This document shows positions 49,704 to 57,200 of a stretch of DNA of 64,000 nt, piece after piece (positions within the stretch are counted from its first letter, which is position 1; each line of letters starts with the position of its first letter). Source of the stretch: Mycolicibacterium phocaicum (GTDB taxonomy: Bacteria > Actinomycetota > Actinomycetes > Mycobacteriales > Mycobacteriaceae); NCBI RefSeq assembly GCF_010731115.1, contig NZ_AP022616.1, positions 4,464,001 through 4,528,000 of the forward strand, in the 5' to 3' direction. A model generated the notes under the pieces. It saw only the letters and a program-made list of their open reading frames with translations. It was not told the DNA's origin and made no database searches. Made by a program: the position numbers and the translations under genes.

Positions 49704-50669
49704 TCACAGCCCTTCCAGTACGCGGGTCCGGTGCCACGTCGAGTCGCCCCACGCCGAGCGCAGCGCCTGCGTGCGCAGCAGCAACAGGGACAGGTCGTGT
49801 TCCTGCGTGAAACCGATGGCGCCGTGCGTCTGCAGCGACGACCGGGCGGCCAGCAGCGCGGCTTCGTTGGCCGCGACCTTGGCGGCGCTGACATCGCGGG
49901 CCAGCGTGGGCGACCCGTCGGCGAGGGCCAGGGCCGCGCCGTAGGCCAGCGGGCGGGCCAGCTCGACGGCGATGTGCACGTCGGCCAGCTTGTGCTTGAT
50001 GGCCTGGTACGACCCGATCACGGTGCCGAACTGCGTGCGCTGCTTGGCGTACTCGACAGCCATGTCGAGCATCGCCTGGCCTGCGCCCACCAGTTGCGCG
50101 GCGGTGGCCAGCGCGCCGAACTCGAAAGCCTTTGCGGTGTCCGCGGTTTGGGCTTCGCTGGTGGCGGTCACGTCGAACAGGTGACGGGCCGGGTCGACGG
50201 ACTGGTGCTCTGCGCCGATGGTGGCGTCCTGCACCTGACCGTCCCCGGCCAGCAGGATCAGACCGGCGGTGTCGGCGTCGACGGCCCGCGGGGCCAGCGG
50301 CGACAGAGCGACGGTGGCGATGAGCTCGCCCGAGGCCAGGCCTTCCGAACGCTTGTCTGCCGCCAGCAACACCGGGGCCACCGCGATGGATTCGGTGACC
50401 GGGCCCGGGACGGCCCAGTAGCCCAGACGCTCAAGGGCGACAACCAGATCCACCGGATGCGCACCGATGCCGTCGAACTCTTCCGGCACGTTCAGTGCGG
50501 TGACGCCGAGGTCGGCCAGCGTCGACCAGATCTTGCGGCCGGGGGCGGCGTCGGCTGCCTTCTCGACTCCGCCCCACGCCCGCACGGCGGCAGGCACGTC
50601 TGCCGCGCCCAGCGCGGCGTCGATGCTCGCAGCGAAATCACGCTGCGATTCGTCCAATTCAAAGAACAC
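49704..50669 (-). CDS. fadE32: acyl-CoA dehydrogenase FadE32
   Basis: A 321-residue acyl-CoA dehydrogenase-type subunit: FFELDESQRDFAASIDAALG at the start, TVIGSYQAIKHKLADVHIA in the middle, LQTHGAIGFTQEHDLSLLLLR near the end. Being short like FadE33, it probably pairs with a longer partner such as FadE31. GTG 50669 is the only suitable start near the usual N-terminus. Two bases separate it from fadE33. Confidence 0.9.
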   Translation of the reverse strand: MFFELDESQRDFAASIDAALGAADVPAAVRAWGGVEKAADAAPGRKIWSTLADLGVTALNVPEEFDGIGAHPVDLVVALERLGYWAVPGPVTESIAVAPVLLAADKRSEGLASGELIATVALSPLAPRAVDADTAGLILLAGDGQVQDATIGAEHQSVDPARHLFDVTATSEAQTADTAKAFEFGALATAAQLVGAGQAMLDMAVEYAKQRTQFGTVIGSYQAIKHKLADVHIAVELARPLAYGAALALADGSPTLARDVSAAKVAANEAALLAARSSLQTHGAIGFTQEHDLSLLLLRTQALRSAWGDSTWHRTRVLEGL

Positions 50670-50683
50670 GTGAACAATCCCTC

Positions 50684-51808
50684 TTATTTGCGGGGCAGGC
50701 CCAGCAGGCGCTCGGCGATGATGTTGCGCTGAATTTCGTTGGTACCGGCGTAGATCGGGCCGCCGAGGGCGAACAGCAATCCTTCGGTCCAGTGGTCGTA
50801 CAGCTCGGCGTCGGGGCCGCGCAGGTCCAGTGCGGTCTGGTGCAGGGCGACGTCGAGGTCGGACCAGAACACCTTGGTCACCGAGGACTCGGCGCCCAGT
50901 TCGCCACCGTTGGCCAGGCGGGTGACGGTGCCGAAGGTGTGCAGGCGGTAGGCCTGGGCCTTGATCCAGGCGTCGGCGACGCGCTCGGCGTAGGCGGGGT
51001 TCTGGTCGACCTTCCATTGCGCGACAAGGCGTTCGGCCGGGGCGACGAAGCGGGCCGGGCTGCGCAGCGACATGCCGCGCTCGTTGCTCGACGTGCTCAT
51101 GGCCGCGGTCCAGCCGCCATGCACCTGACCGATGACGTCGTCGTCGGGGACGAACACGTCGTCGAGGAAGATCTCACCGAAACCGGTCTCACCGCCCAGC
51201 TGGGCGATGGGGCGGACCGTGATGCCCTCGGCCTTGAGGTCGAACATGAAGTACGTCAGGCCCTTGTGCCGCTGGGCTTCCGGGTCGGAGCGGAACAGGC
51301 CGAAACCGCGCTCGCCGAACGGGGCACGCGAACTCCAGATCTTCTGGCCGTTGAGCTTCCAGCCGCCCTCGACCTTGGTCGCGGTCGAACGCAGGGAGGC
51401 CAGGTCGCTACCGGACTCGGGCTCGGACCACGCCTGGGCCCAGATCTCCTCACCGGAGGCCATTTTCGGCAGTACGCGCTGCAACTGCTCTTTGGTGCCG
51501 TGCGCGAACAGCGTCGGCGCCAGCATCGCGGTGCCGTTGGCCGAAGCCCGGCCGGGGGCGCCGGCCTTGAAGTACTCCTCCTCGTACACGACCCACTGCA
51601 GCATGGTGGCGTCGCGGCCGCCGTACTCCTTCGGCCACGCGATGACCGAAAGGCCGGCGTCGAAAAGCACCTTGTCCCAGACTCGGTGCTGCTCGAAACC
51701 TTCGAGGGTGTCATAGGACTTGGTGGGGAACTTGTCCCGGTTGGCCGCCAGGAAGTCGCGGACCTCGGCCCGGAATTCCTCGGTTTCGTCGTCGAATGTC
51801 AGATCCAT
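50684..51808 (-). CDS. fadE31: acyl-CoA dehydrogenase FadE31
   Basis: A 374-residue full-length acyl-CoA dehydrogenase: WAQAWSEPESGSDLASLRS, NGQKIWSSRAPFGERGFGL (FAD and substrate), and GTNEIQRNIIAERLLGLPRK at the C-terminus. It is the first intact gene of the KstR2 operon reading toward aspB. The fadD3 stub ends directly at its start (51809/51808). Confidence 0.92.
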   Translation of the reverse strand: MDLTFDDETEEFRAEVRDFLAANRDKFPTKSYDTLEGFEQHRVWDKVLFDAGLSVIAWPKEYGGRDATMLQWVVYEEEYFKAGAPGRASANGTAMLAPTLFAHGTKEQLQRVLPKMASGEEIWAQAWSEPESGSDLASLRSTATKVEGGWKLNGQKIWSSRAPFGERGFGLFRSDPEAQRHKGLTYFMFDLKAEGITVRPIAQLGGETGFGEIFLDDVFVPDDDVIGQVHGGWTAAMSTSSNERGMSLRSPARFVAPAERLVAQWKVDQNPAYAERVADAWIKAQAYRLHTFGTVTRLANGGELGAESSVTKVFWSDLDVALHQTALDLRGPDAELYDHWTEGLLFALGGPIYAGTNEIQRNIIAERLLGLPRK

Positions 51809-52012
51809 TTACCGACTCGTCTCTCCGTTTGTCTTGCCCGTCGCTTCGCTCGCCCGGAGCAGAGGTTTGACCACTTTTCCTCCAGGGTTGCGCGGCAGCG
51901 TCTCGAGGAACGCCATCGAACGCGGTGTCTTGAAGTTAGCCAGATGTTCTTTTGTGTAGGTCTGCGGTGGGGTCTGCCGACCGGGCTGCTGGGTGCCGTC
52001 GGACCCACTCAT
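51809..52012 (-). pseudogene. fadD3: fadD3 remnant (3' stub of HIP-CoA synthetase gene)
   Basis: Only 67 codons are open. Residues 20-60 (KEHLANFKTPRSMAFLETLP, then RNPGGKVVKPLLRA) match the extreme C-terminus of acyl-CoA synthetases, including the catalytic-Lys motif GKVVK. The other roughly 440 residues with the AMP-binding motifs are gone. Position between fadE31 and the divergent fadE30 is that of fadD3 (Rv3561). The first 19 residues (SGSDGTQQPGRQTPPQTYT) look unrelated, so a fusion point lies near 51955. No functional ligase can be made. Confidence 0.8.
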
Positions 52013-52030
52013 CGGAACTCCCTCTAACAA

Positions 52031-52044
52031 AGCAAGTGCTTGGT
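52031..52044. promoter_or_regulatory. KstR2 operator between the fadD3 stub and fadE30
   Basis: AGCAAGTGCTTGGT matches the KstR2 consensus AnCAAGnnCTTGnT exactly. It lies 17 bases before fadE30 and 19 bases before the divergent fadD3-stub/fadE31 operon. Confidence 0.85.
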
Positions 52045-52060
52045 AGGTTAGCCTACAAGG

Positions 52061-53209
52061 GTGATAGAGGTCCAGACGTTCCGGGCCGAGGTCCGGCAAT
52101 GGCTTGCCGACAACCTCGTCGGTGAATTCGCAGCTCTGAAAGGCCTTGGTGGCCCCGGTCGGGAGCACGAGGCTTACGAAGAACGACGCGCGTGGAACCA
52201 GCACCTGGCCGCGGCAGGCCTGACCTGCCTGGGCTGGCCGGAGGAGCACGGCGGTCGGGGACTGTCAGTCGCGCACCGCGTCGCCTTCTACGAGGAGTAC
52301 GCCAAGGCGGACGCCCCGGACAAGGTCAATCACCTCGGTGAGGAACTGCTGGGGCCGACGCTCATCGCGTACGGCACTGAGGAGCAGAAGAAGCGCTTCC
52401 TGCCGAACATCCTCAATGTCACCGAGCTGTGGGCCCAGGGTTACTCCGAGCCCGGCGCCGGTAGCGACCTGGCCAACGTCTCGACGTCGGCTGAACTGGT
52501 CGGCGACGAATGGGTGATCAACGGCCAGAAGGTGTGGACCTCACTGGCGCACTGGGCGCAGTGGTGCTTCGTGGTGGCCCGCTCCGAGAAGGGCTCCAAG
52601 CGCCACCACGGCCTGTCGTATCTGTTGGTGCCGCTGGACCAGCCGGGCGTCGAGATCCGTCCGATCGTTCAGCTGACCGGTGACTCCGAGTTCAACGAGG
52701 TGTTCTTCGACGACGCCCGTACCGACGCGTCGCTGGTGGTCGGTGAGCCCGGGCAGGGCTGGGGCGTGGCGATGGCCACCCTCACCTTCGAGCGTGGTGT
52801 TTCGACGCTGGGCCAGCAGATCCGTTATAAGCGTGAGCTTGAGGGCCTGATCGACGTGGCCAAGCGCACCGGCGCCATCGAGGATCCGCTGATCCGCACC
52901 AAGCTGGCCGAGTCCTGGACCGGCCTGCAGGCCATGCGGTCCTACGCGATGGCGACCATGGACGTCGAGCAGCCGGGCCAGGACAACGTGTCAAAGCTGT
53001 TGTGGGCCAACTGGCATCGCGAGCTCGGTGAGATCGCCATGGACGTGCAGGGCATGGCCGGCCTGACGCTGCCCGGCGGCGAGTTCGACGAGTGGCAGCG
53101 CCTGTACCTGTTCTCCCGTTCGGACACCATCTACGGCGGCTCCAACGAAATTCAGCGCAACATCATCGCCGAGCGTGTGCTCGGCCTACCCCGAGAGGCC
53201 AAGGGCTGA
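52061..53209 (+). CDS. fadE30: acyl-CoA dehydrogenase FadE30
   Basis: A 382-residue acyl-CoA dehydrogenase for an early HIP-CoA intermediate of steroid ring C/D degradation. WAQGYSEPGAGSDLANVSTS, NGQKVWTSLAHWAQWCFVV and SNEIQRNIIAERVLGLPRE are visible. GTG 52061 is the start, just after the KstR2 operator. It overlaps the ipdF start by one base. Confidence 0.92.
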   Translation: MIEVQTFRAEVRQWLADNLVGEFAALKGLGGPGREHEAYEERRAWNQHLAAAGLTCLGWPEEHGGRGLSVAHRVAFYEEYAKADAPDKVNHLGEELLGPTLIAYGTEEQKKRFLPNILNVTELWAQGYSEPGAGSDLANVSTSAELVGDEWVINGQKVWTSLAHWAQWCFVVARSEKGSKRHHGLSYLLVPLDQPGVEIRPIVQLTGDSEFNEVFFDDARTDASLVVGEPGQGWGVAMATLTFERGVSTLGQQIRYKRELEGLIDVAKRTGAIEDPLIRTKLAESWTGLQAMRSYAMATMDVEQPGQDNVSKLLWANWHRELGEIAMDVQGMAGLTLPGGEFDEWQRLYLFSRSDTIYGGSNEIQRNIIAERVLGLPREAKG

Positions 53210-53997
53210 TGGATCTTTCAGTTGCACCCACCGAGGTTGAAGGCCACGGCCTGCTGAAGGGCAAGGTCGTCCTCGTGACGGCAGCCGCCGGCACCGGCAT
53301 CGGCTCGTCCACTGCCCGTCGGGCGCTGTTGGAAGGCGCCGACGTCGTGGTGTCCGACTACCACGAGCGTCGCCTCAACGAAACGCGTGACCAGCTGGCC
53401 GCACTCGGCCTGGGCAAGGTCGAGGCCGTCGTCTGCGACGTGACCTCGACCGAGGCCGTCGACGCCCTGATCACCGCGGCCGTCGAAAAGATGGGCCGCC
53501 TGGACGTATTGGTCAACAACGCCGGCCTCGGTGGCGAGACACCGCTGGTCGACATGACCGACGACGAGTGGGACCGCGTCCTGAACGTCACGCTGAACTC
53601 GGTGATGCGCGCGACCCGGGCGGCGCTGCGGTACTTCCGCGGTGCTGAGCACGGTGGTGTGATCGTCAACAACGCCAGTGTCCTGGGCTGGCGCGCCCAA
53701 CACTCGCAGTCGCACTACGCCGCCGCCAAGGCCGGGGTGATGGCCCTGACCCGTTGCAGCGCAATCGAAGCCGTCGAGTACGGGGTGCGGATCAACGCGG
53801 TGTCCCCGAGTATCGCGCGGCACAAGTTCCTGGAGAAGTCGGCCGATGCCGCGCTGCTGGACCGGCTGTCCTCCGACGAGGCATTCGGCCGTGCCGCCGA
53901 ACCGTGGGAAATCGCCACCACCATCGCGTATTTGGCCAGTGACTACTCCAGTTACCTGACCGGTGAGATCATTTCGGTGTCGAGCCAGCGGGCGTAG
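53209..53997 (+). CDS. ipdF: short-chain dehydrogenase IpdF (HIP pathway)
   Basis: A 262-residue SDR: NAD-binding TAAAGTGIGSSTARRAL, NNAG at LVNNAGLGGETP, Ser in IVNNASVLGW, and catalytic SHYAAAKAG (YxxxK). It corresponds to Rv3559c, placed in the hydroxy-HIP-CoA oxidation step. ATG 53209 is coupled to the fadE30 stop. The last 34 residues have a diverged echo in the kstR2 chimera at 55863-55964. Confidence 0.9.
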   Translation: MDLSVAPTEVEGHGLLKGKVVLVTAAAGTGIGSSTARRALLEGADVVVSDYHERRLNETRDQLAALGLGKVEAVVCDVTSTEAVDALITAAVEKMGRLDVLVNNAGLGGETPLVDMTDDEWDRVLNVTLNSVMRATRAALRYFRGAEHGGVIVNNASVLGWRAQHSQSHYAAAKAGVMALTRCSAIEAVEYGVRINAVSPSIARHKFLEKSADAALLDRLSSDEAFGRAAEPWEIATTIAYLASDYSSYLTGEIISVSSQRA

Positions 53998-54031
53998 TTT
54001 CATCCGGCCGCGAGGTTCGGATATATGTATT

Positions 54032-54073
54032 TGCCCGCCTAGTTGCGACAACTCTGTCGCAACTAGGCGGGCA
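54032..54073. terminator. strong bidirectional terminator after ipdF
   Basis: A perfect 19-base stem (54032-54050 with 54055-54073, loop actc), followed by tttt on the plus strand and preceded by a-rich sequence for the minus strand. It separates ipdF from the convergent CoA-transferase gene. Confidence 0.9.
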
Positions 54074-54132
54074 TTTTCATGTGTGGCTGGATCGCGATCT
54101 CGCGAGCCTGACCTGGTGGCGGACCCTCCCGA

Positions 54133-55374
54133 TCAGATGATCTCCTGCTCCTGCAAGCTCGCGATCCGCGCCGCGTCATAGCCCAGTTCGCCCAGTACCT
54201 CCGCGGTGTGCTCGCCGATCAGCGGCGGCGCGAGGCGGATCGTCGCAGGCGTCGCGCCCATGCCCGCCAGCGGGCTGCCGATCAGGTCGACCGATCCGGC
54301 GGCGGCCCACATGTGCGGAGTCGTGGCGCGCAGGCCCCGATGCTGCACCTGCGGATCATCCCAGACCTCTGCTAGATCGTTATAGCGCGCGGCCGGGATG
54401 CCCACGCTGTCGAACTTCGCCTGCAGCTCCTCCGTCGTGAACTGCCGGCTCCACACGTTGATGATGTCGATCAACTCCGCGCGATTGATCTTGGCCCGCT
54501 TGGCGTTGGTGTCGAAGCGCGGGTCGGCGTAGAGCTCGGGCCGGCCCATCAACTCCGCCATGCGCCGCCAGTGGGCGTCGCTGCCGGCCGTAATGTACGT
54601 CATGCCGTCGCGCGCATGGATGAGGTCGGCGGGTCCGCCGCCGTTGCCACCATTGCCCAGACGCTCCGCCTGGACGCCGCTGATCAGATAGTCCTGCATG
54701 ATGTGGCAGATCATCGCCACGGAACTGTCGAGCAGCGCCATGTCGATGTGCTGGCCCTCGCCGGTGTTGTTGCGATGGTTCAGCGCGGCGAGGATCGCGA
54801 TGGCGCTGTTGTGGCCGGTCACGAAATCGACCAGGCTGGGACCGGCTTTCACCGGACCCGCGCCGGGTTGGCCTTCGGGGATGCCGGTCACGGCCATCAT
54901 GCCGCCGCTCGCCTGGAACAACCCGTCGTAGCCCGCGCGCGCCGCCATCGGCCCGGTCTGGCCAAAGCCGGTGATCGAGCAATAGATGAGGCGGGGATTG
55001 ATCGCCTTCAGGCTCTCGTAGTCCAGCCCGAACCGCTTGAGGTCGCCGACCTTGTAATTCTCGATCAGGATGTCCGCGGTCTTGACCAGGGCACGCAGGA
55101 TGTCCTGCCCCTCCGGCTTGGAGTGGTTGACCGTGATCGACCGCTTGTTGCGGTTCGACGCGGTGAAGAAGCCGGACTGGCGAAGGTCCTTGCCATCCTT
55201 GCCCTCGACCGAGGCAAGACCGTAACCGCGCCCTTCGTCACCGCTGCCCGGTCGCTCCACCTTGATGACGTCAGCGCCGAGGTCGCCCAGTATCTGCGCG
55301 CTGATGGGGCCGGCGAAGACGCGGGTCATGTCGATGACCCGGATGCCCTCCAGGGCAAGCTGTGTCGTGCTCAT
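54133..55374 (-). CDS. CaiB/BaiF-type (family III) CoA-transferase
   Basis: A 413-residue family III CoA-transferase moving CoA between carboxylic acids: GIRVIDMTRVFAGPISAQIL, LGADVIKVERPG, SRN-type NRNKRSITVNHSKPEG, NPRLIYCSITGFGQTGP, and the active-site region GQHIDMALLDSSVAM with the Asp nucleophile. The family has no fixed place in this steroid cluster in M. tuberculosis. Codon use (more AAG/AAT, atcaac, gatcatc) and wording look more proteobacterial than its neighbours, which suggests transfer (impression, not measured). It might supply CoA thioesters in place of FadD3. Confidence 0.88.
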   Translation of the reverse strand: MSTTQLALEGIRVIDMTRVFAGPISAQILGDLGADVIKVERPGSGDEGRGYGLASVEGKDGKDLRQSGFFTASNRNKRSITVNHSKPEGQDILRALVKTADILIENYKVGDLKRFGLDYESLKAINPRLIYCSITGFGQTGPMAARAGYDGLFQASGGMMAVTGIPEGQPGAGPVKAGPSLVDFVTGHNSAIAILAALNHRNNTGEGQHIDMALLDSSVAMICHIMQDYLISGVQAERLGNGGNGGGPADLIHARDGMTYITAGSDAHWRRMAELMGRPELYADPRFDTNAKRAKINRAELIDIINVWSRQFTTEELQAKFDSVGIPAARYNDLAEVWDDPQVQHRGLRATTPHMWAAAGSVDLIGSPLAGMGATPATIRLAPPLIGEHTAEVLGELGYDAARIASLQEQEII

Positions 55375-55597
55375 GATCTCCTGCTACTCATCCATTTCGA
55401 GTCGTGCTGCGCGCAAGCATAGGGCTCGAATCGAAGCGCCCGACGCTTTACGCATCCCATCTATCGGTCGCGGTCGAGAACCGCGCGTGTGACCTCGCCC
55501 GCTCTCAGGGCCGCGATCGCCTCAACGTGCGCGACCCCTGTGAGCACTCGATCTTTGTGTACGTAGTGGCCAAGTCAACACCGGCCCGACCTACCCT

Positions 55598-55611
55598 AGC
55601 AAGCGCTTGGT
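55598..55611. promoter_or_regulatory. KstR2 operator upstream of the kstR2 remnant
   Basis: AGCAAGCGCTTGGT matches AnCAAGnnCTTGnT exactly; the core caagcgcttg is a perfect palindrome. It would have autoregulated kstR2 and lies 224 bases from the divergent CoA-transferase gene. Confidence 0.85.
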
Positions 55612-55631
55612 TTCCATGCTGTCGAGATGGC

Positions 55632-55964
55632 GTCTCCATCGCCAGTCAACCCGCGAGCAGGCGCGACGAGCTACTTCAGCTCGCCGCGGCGATGTTCGCT
55701 GAGCGTGGGCTGAAGGCAACCACTGTCCGGGACATCGCAGACTCGGCAGGAATCCTGTCAGGCAGTCGCTACCAGCAGTTCAAATCGAACGAACAGATGG
55801 TCGAGGAGGTCACGCGGGACTTCCTTGATCGGTTGTTCAGCCGGTACGAAGAAATCATCGCCACCGAGCCGTGGGAGGTCGCGTCGACCATCGCATTCCT
55901 GGCCAGCGACTACTCCAGCTACCTGACCGGCGAGATTATCTCGGCGCCCAGCCAGCGGGCTTAA
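55632..55964 (+). pseudogene. kstR2: kstR2 5' fragment fused to an ipdF-like 3' fragment
   Basis: Codons 55632-55858 read as the KstR2 N-terminus (SRRDELLQLAAAMFAERGLK, ATTVRDIADSAGILSGS), but the recognition segment LYHHF of TetR proteins is changed to RYQQF. The frame then switches at about 55859 to EPWEVASTIAFLASDYSSY and ends like IpdF (GEIISAPSQRA). The whole ligand-binding domain is missing, and no start codon is in frame after the operator. It cannot be a working repressor. The ipdF-like piece is about four-fifths identical to ipdF by eye, so it is not a fresh copy of it. Confidence 0.85.
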
Positions 55965-55977
55965 GTTTCCTCCGCGA

Positions 55978-56028
55978 GCGGACGTAAAACTGTCGATTTC
56001 GACGCGAATTCGATAGTTTTACGTCTGC
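55978..56028. terminator. hairpin between kstR2 remnant and locus B
   Basis: Arms gcggacgtaaaact (from 55978) and agttttacgtctgc (to 56028) pair almost perfectly, with tcga/tcga extending the stem. It lies between convergent genes; the minus-strand gene stop is inside it. Confidence 0.7.
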
Positions 56029-56648
56029 TCATGGCGTTCGCGGGCACGCGAATGCTGCTCGTACGCTTCAGTTTTTGTGATCCAGTGCCGACGCCCGAAG
56101 TACATCGCCAGGTAACTCGCGGGGAATAGCCCGAAGGTCACGATCGAAACGAGTACGAACTGGACGCGTTGGCCGGCGGCCACCGGATTGTGGAGGAGTT
56201 GATCACGGTAGCCGAACCCGACACCAGCCACTATCGCCACGAATGCGGAAACGGCAGTTTGGCATAGGCCGCCCTTTCCCGTCATTAGCGCGAACACTGG
56301 GTACATGAATATGGCGATCGCGAACAACAGTTGCCACCAAGCTTTTTTGGTGGTTACGCGGCCGCCGTATGGTTGGATGTGGTCACTGTAGAAGGTACGC
56401 GGCTTGCCGCCGATGTTGAGGAACGACGTATAGCGATATGCAGTGAAGGTGATGGCCGCAATTGCGCATACGCTGCCGCCCGCTGCTGGCCCCAAGCCGC
56501 GCGGAAGGCCGATGAAGAAAGTTGTGATCGTTGTGATCGTTGCGCCAGCCCAGAAAATTCGGCCGGATGCGTCGAGGTCATCCCGGAACGCAGCGAGCGC
56601 CATCATTGCGAGCCCGAAGAAGGCGGGGGCCAATATCCAGTTGCCCAT
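56019..56648 (-). CDS. polytopic membrane protein downstream of effector B (candidate immunity protein)
   Basis: A 209-residue protein with five or six predicted spans (for example WILAPAFFGLAMMALAAF, IFWAGATITTITTFFIGL, WWQLLFAIAIFMYPVFALM, FVAIVAGVGFGY, FVLVSIVTFGLFPASYLAMY) and a charged C-terminal tail. No known family recognised. Its ATG is 2 bases after the effector B stop, so the two were coupled. By analogy with T7SS membrane toxins guarded by polytopic immunity proteins (TspA/TsaI), an immunity role is proposed. This is inference. Confidence 0.6.
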   Translation of the reverse strand: MGNWILAPAFFGLAMMALAAFRDDLDASGRIFWAGATITTITTFFIGLPRGLGPAAGGSVCAIAAITFTAYRYTSFLNIGGKPRTFYSDHIQPYGGRVTTKKAWWQLLFAIAIFMYPVFALMTGKGGLCQTAVSAFVAIVAGVGFGYRDQLLHNPVAAGQRVQFVLVSIVTFGLFPASYLAMYFGRRHWITKTEAYEQHSRARERHEQT

Positions 56649-57200
56649 GGCTACCCCATTATCGATTTGTAGATGTCACTAGTCCACTTTTCCCCGTAGT
56701 AAGCGCCTATCGTGCCGAAAACTAATCCGCCGGCAAAAGCCCCAACTGGGCCGGCAGGCGCGCCGAGCCAGGCCCCAAGTTCGCCAGCGGCCCACGCAGT
56801 CCCCATACCGCCAGCGGTTTTGGTGAGGACTTGACCCGCAGGCATGCCGTGTTGCCATTCATATAGTCCGACTCCGAGATCCACGAGGTTTCCAGCAACG
56901 CCTAGCTTGCCGCCGATCTTCTCGAGTGCCTCGATATCGGCTGCGCTGTATATCTGGCTTGACTGGTTCCAGGGGTGGCCAGGTCGCATTGAATCGGCCG
57001 TCTGGGCCACAGATATTTCGGCGCCAGAGAGACCTTTCCCAGCCATTGATGCGCCCTCGACTAGCTCCTTTGGAATCTGGCCATGCGACATGCCCGCAGC
57101 AGCTTGGGCTGCCCCTTGTGGTGACATGCCTGCCTGTTGAAGTTGCTCCTGCACTCGGGCGATCACCATGGTGCGGGCCTGCGCCTCGGATTGGTCTAAG

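Noticed and set aside
49371..50732. A 453-codon plus-strand frame antisense to fadE33 and fadE32
   Set aside because: Arg-rich shadow of two genes with intact acyl-CoA dehydrogenase signatures.
53863..53997. The ipdF-like tail at 55863-55964 as a recent duplication of ipdF
   Set aside because: The two DNA stretches differ at many third positions and several residues, so the tail comes from an older paralogue.
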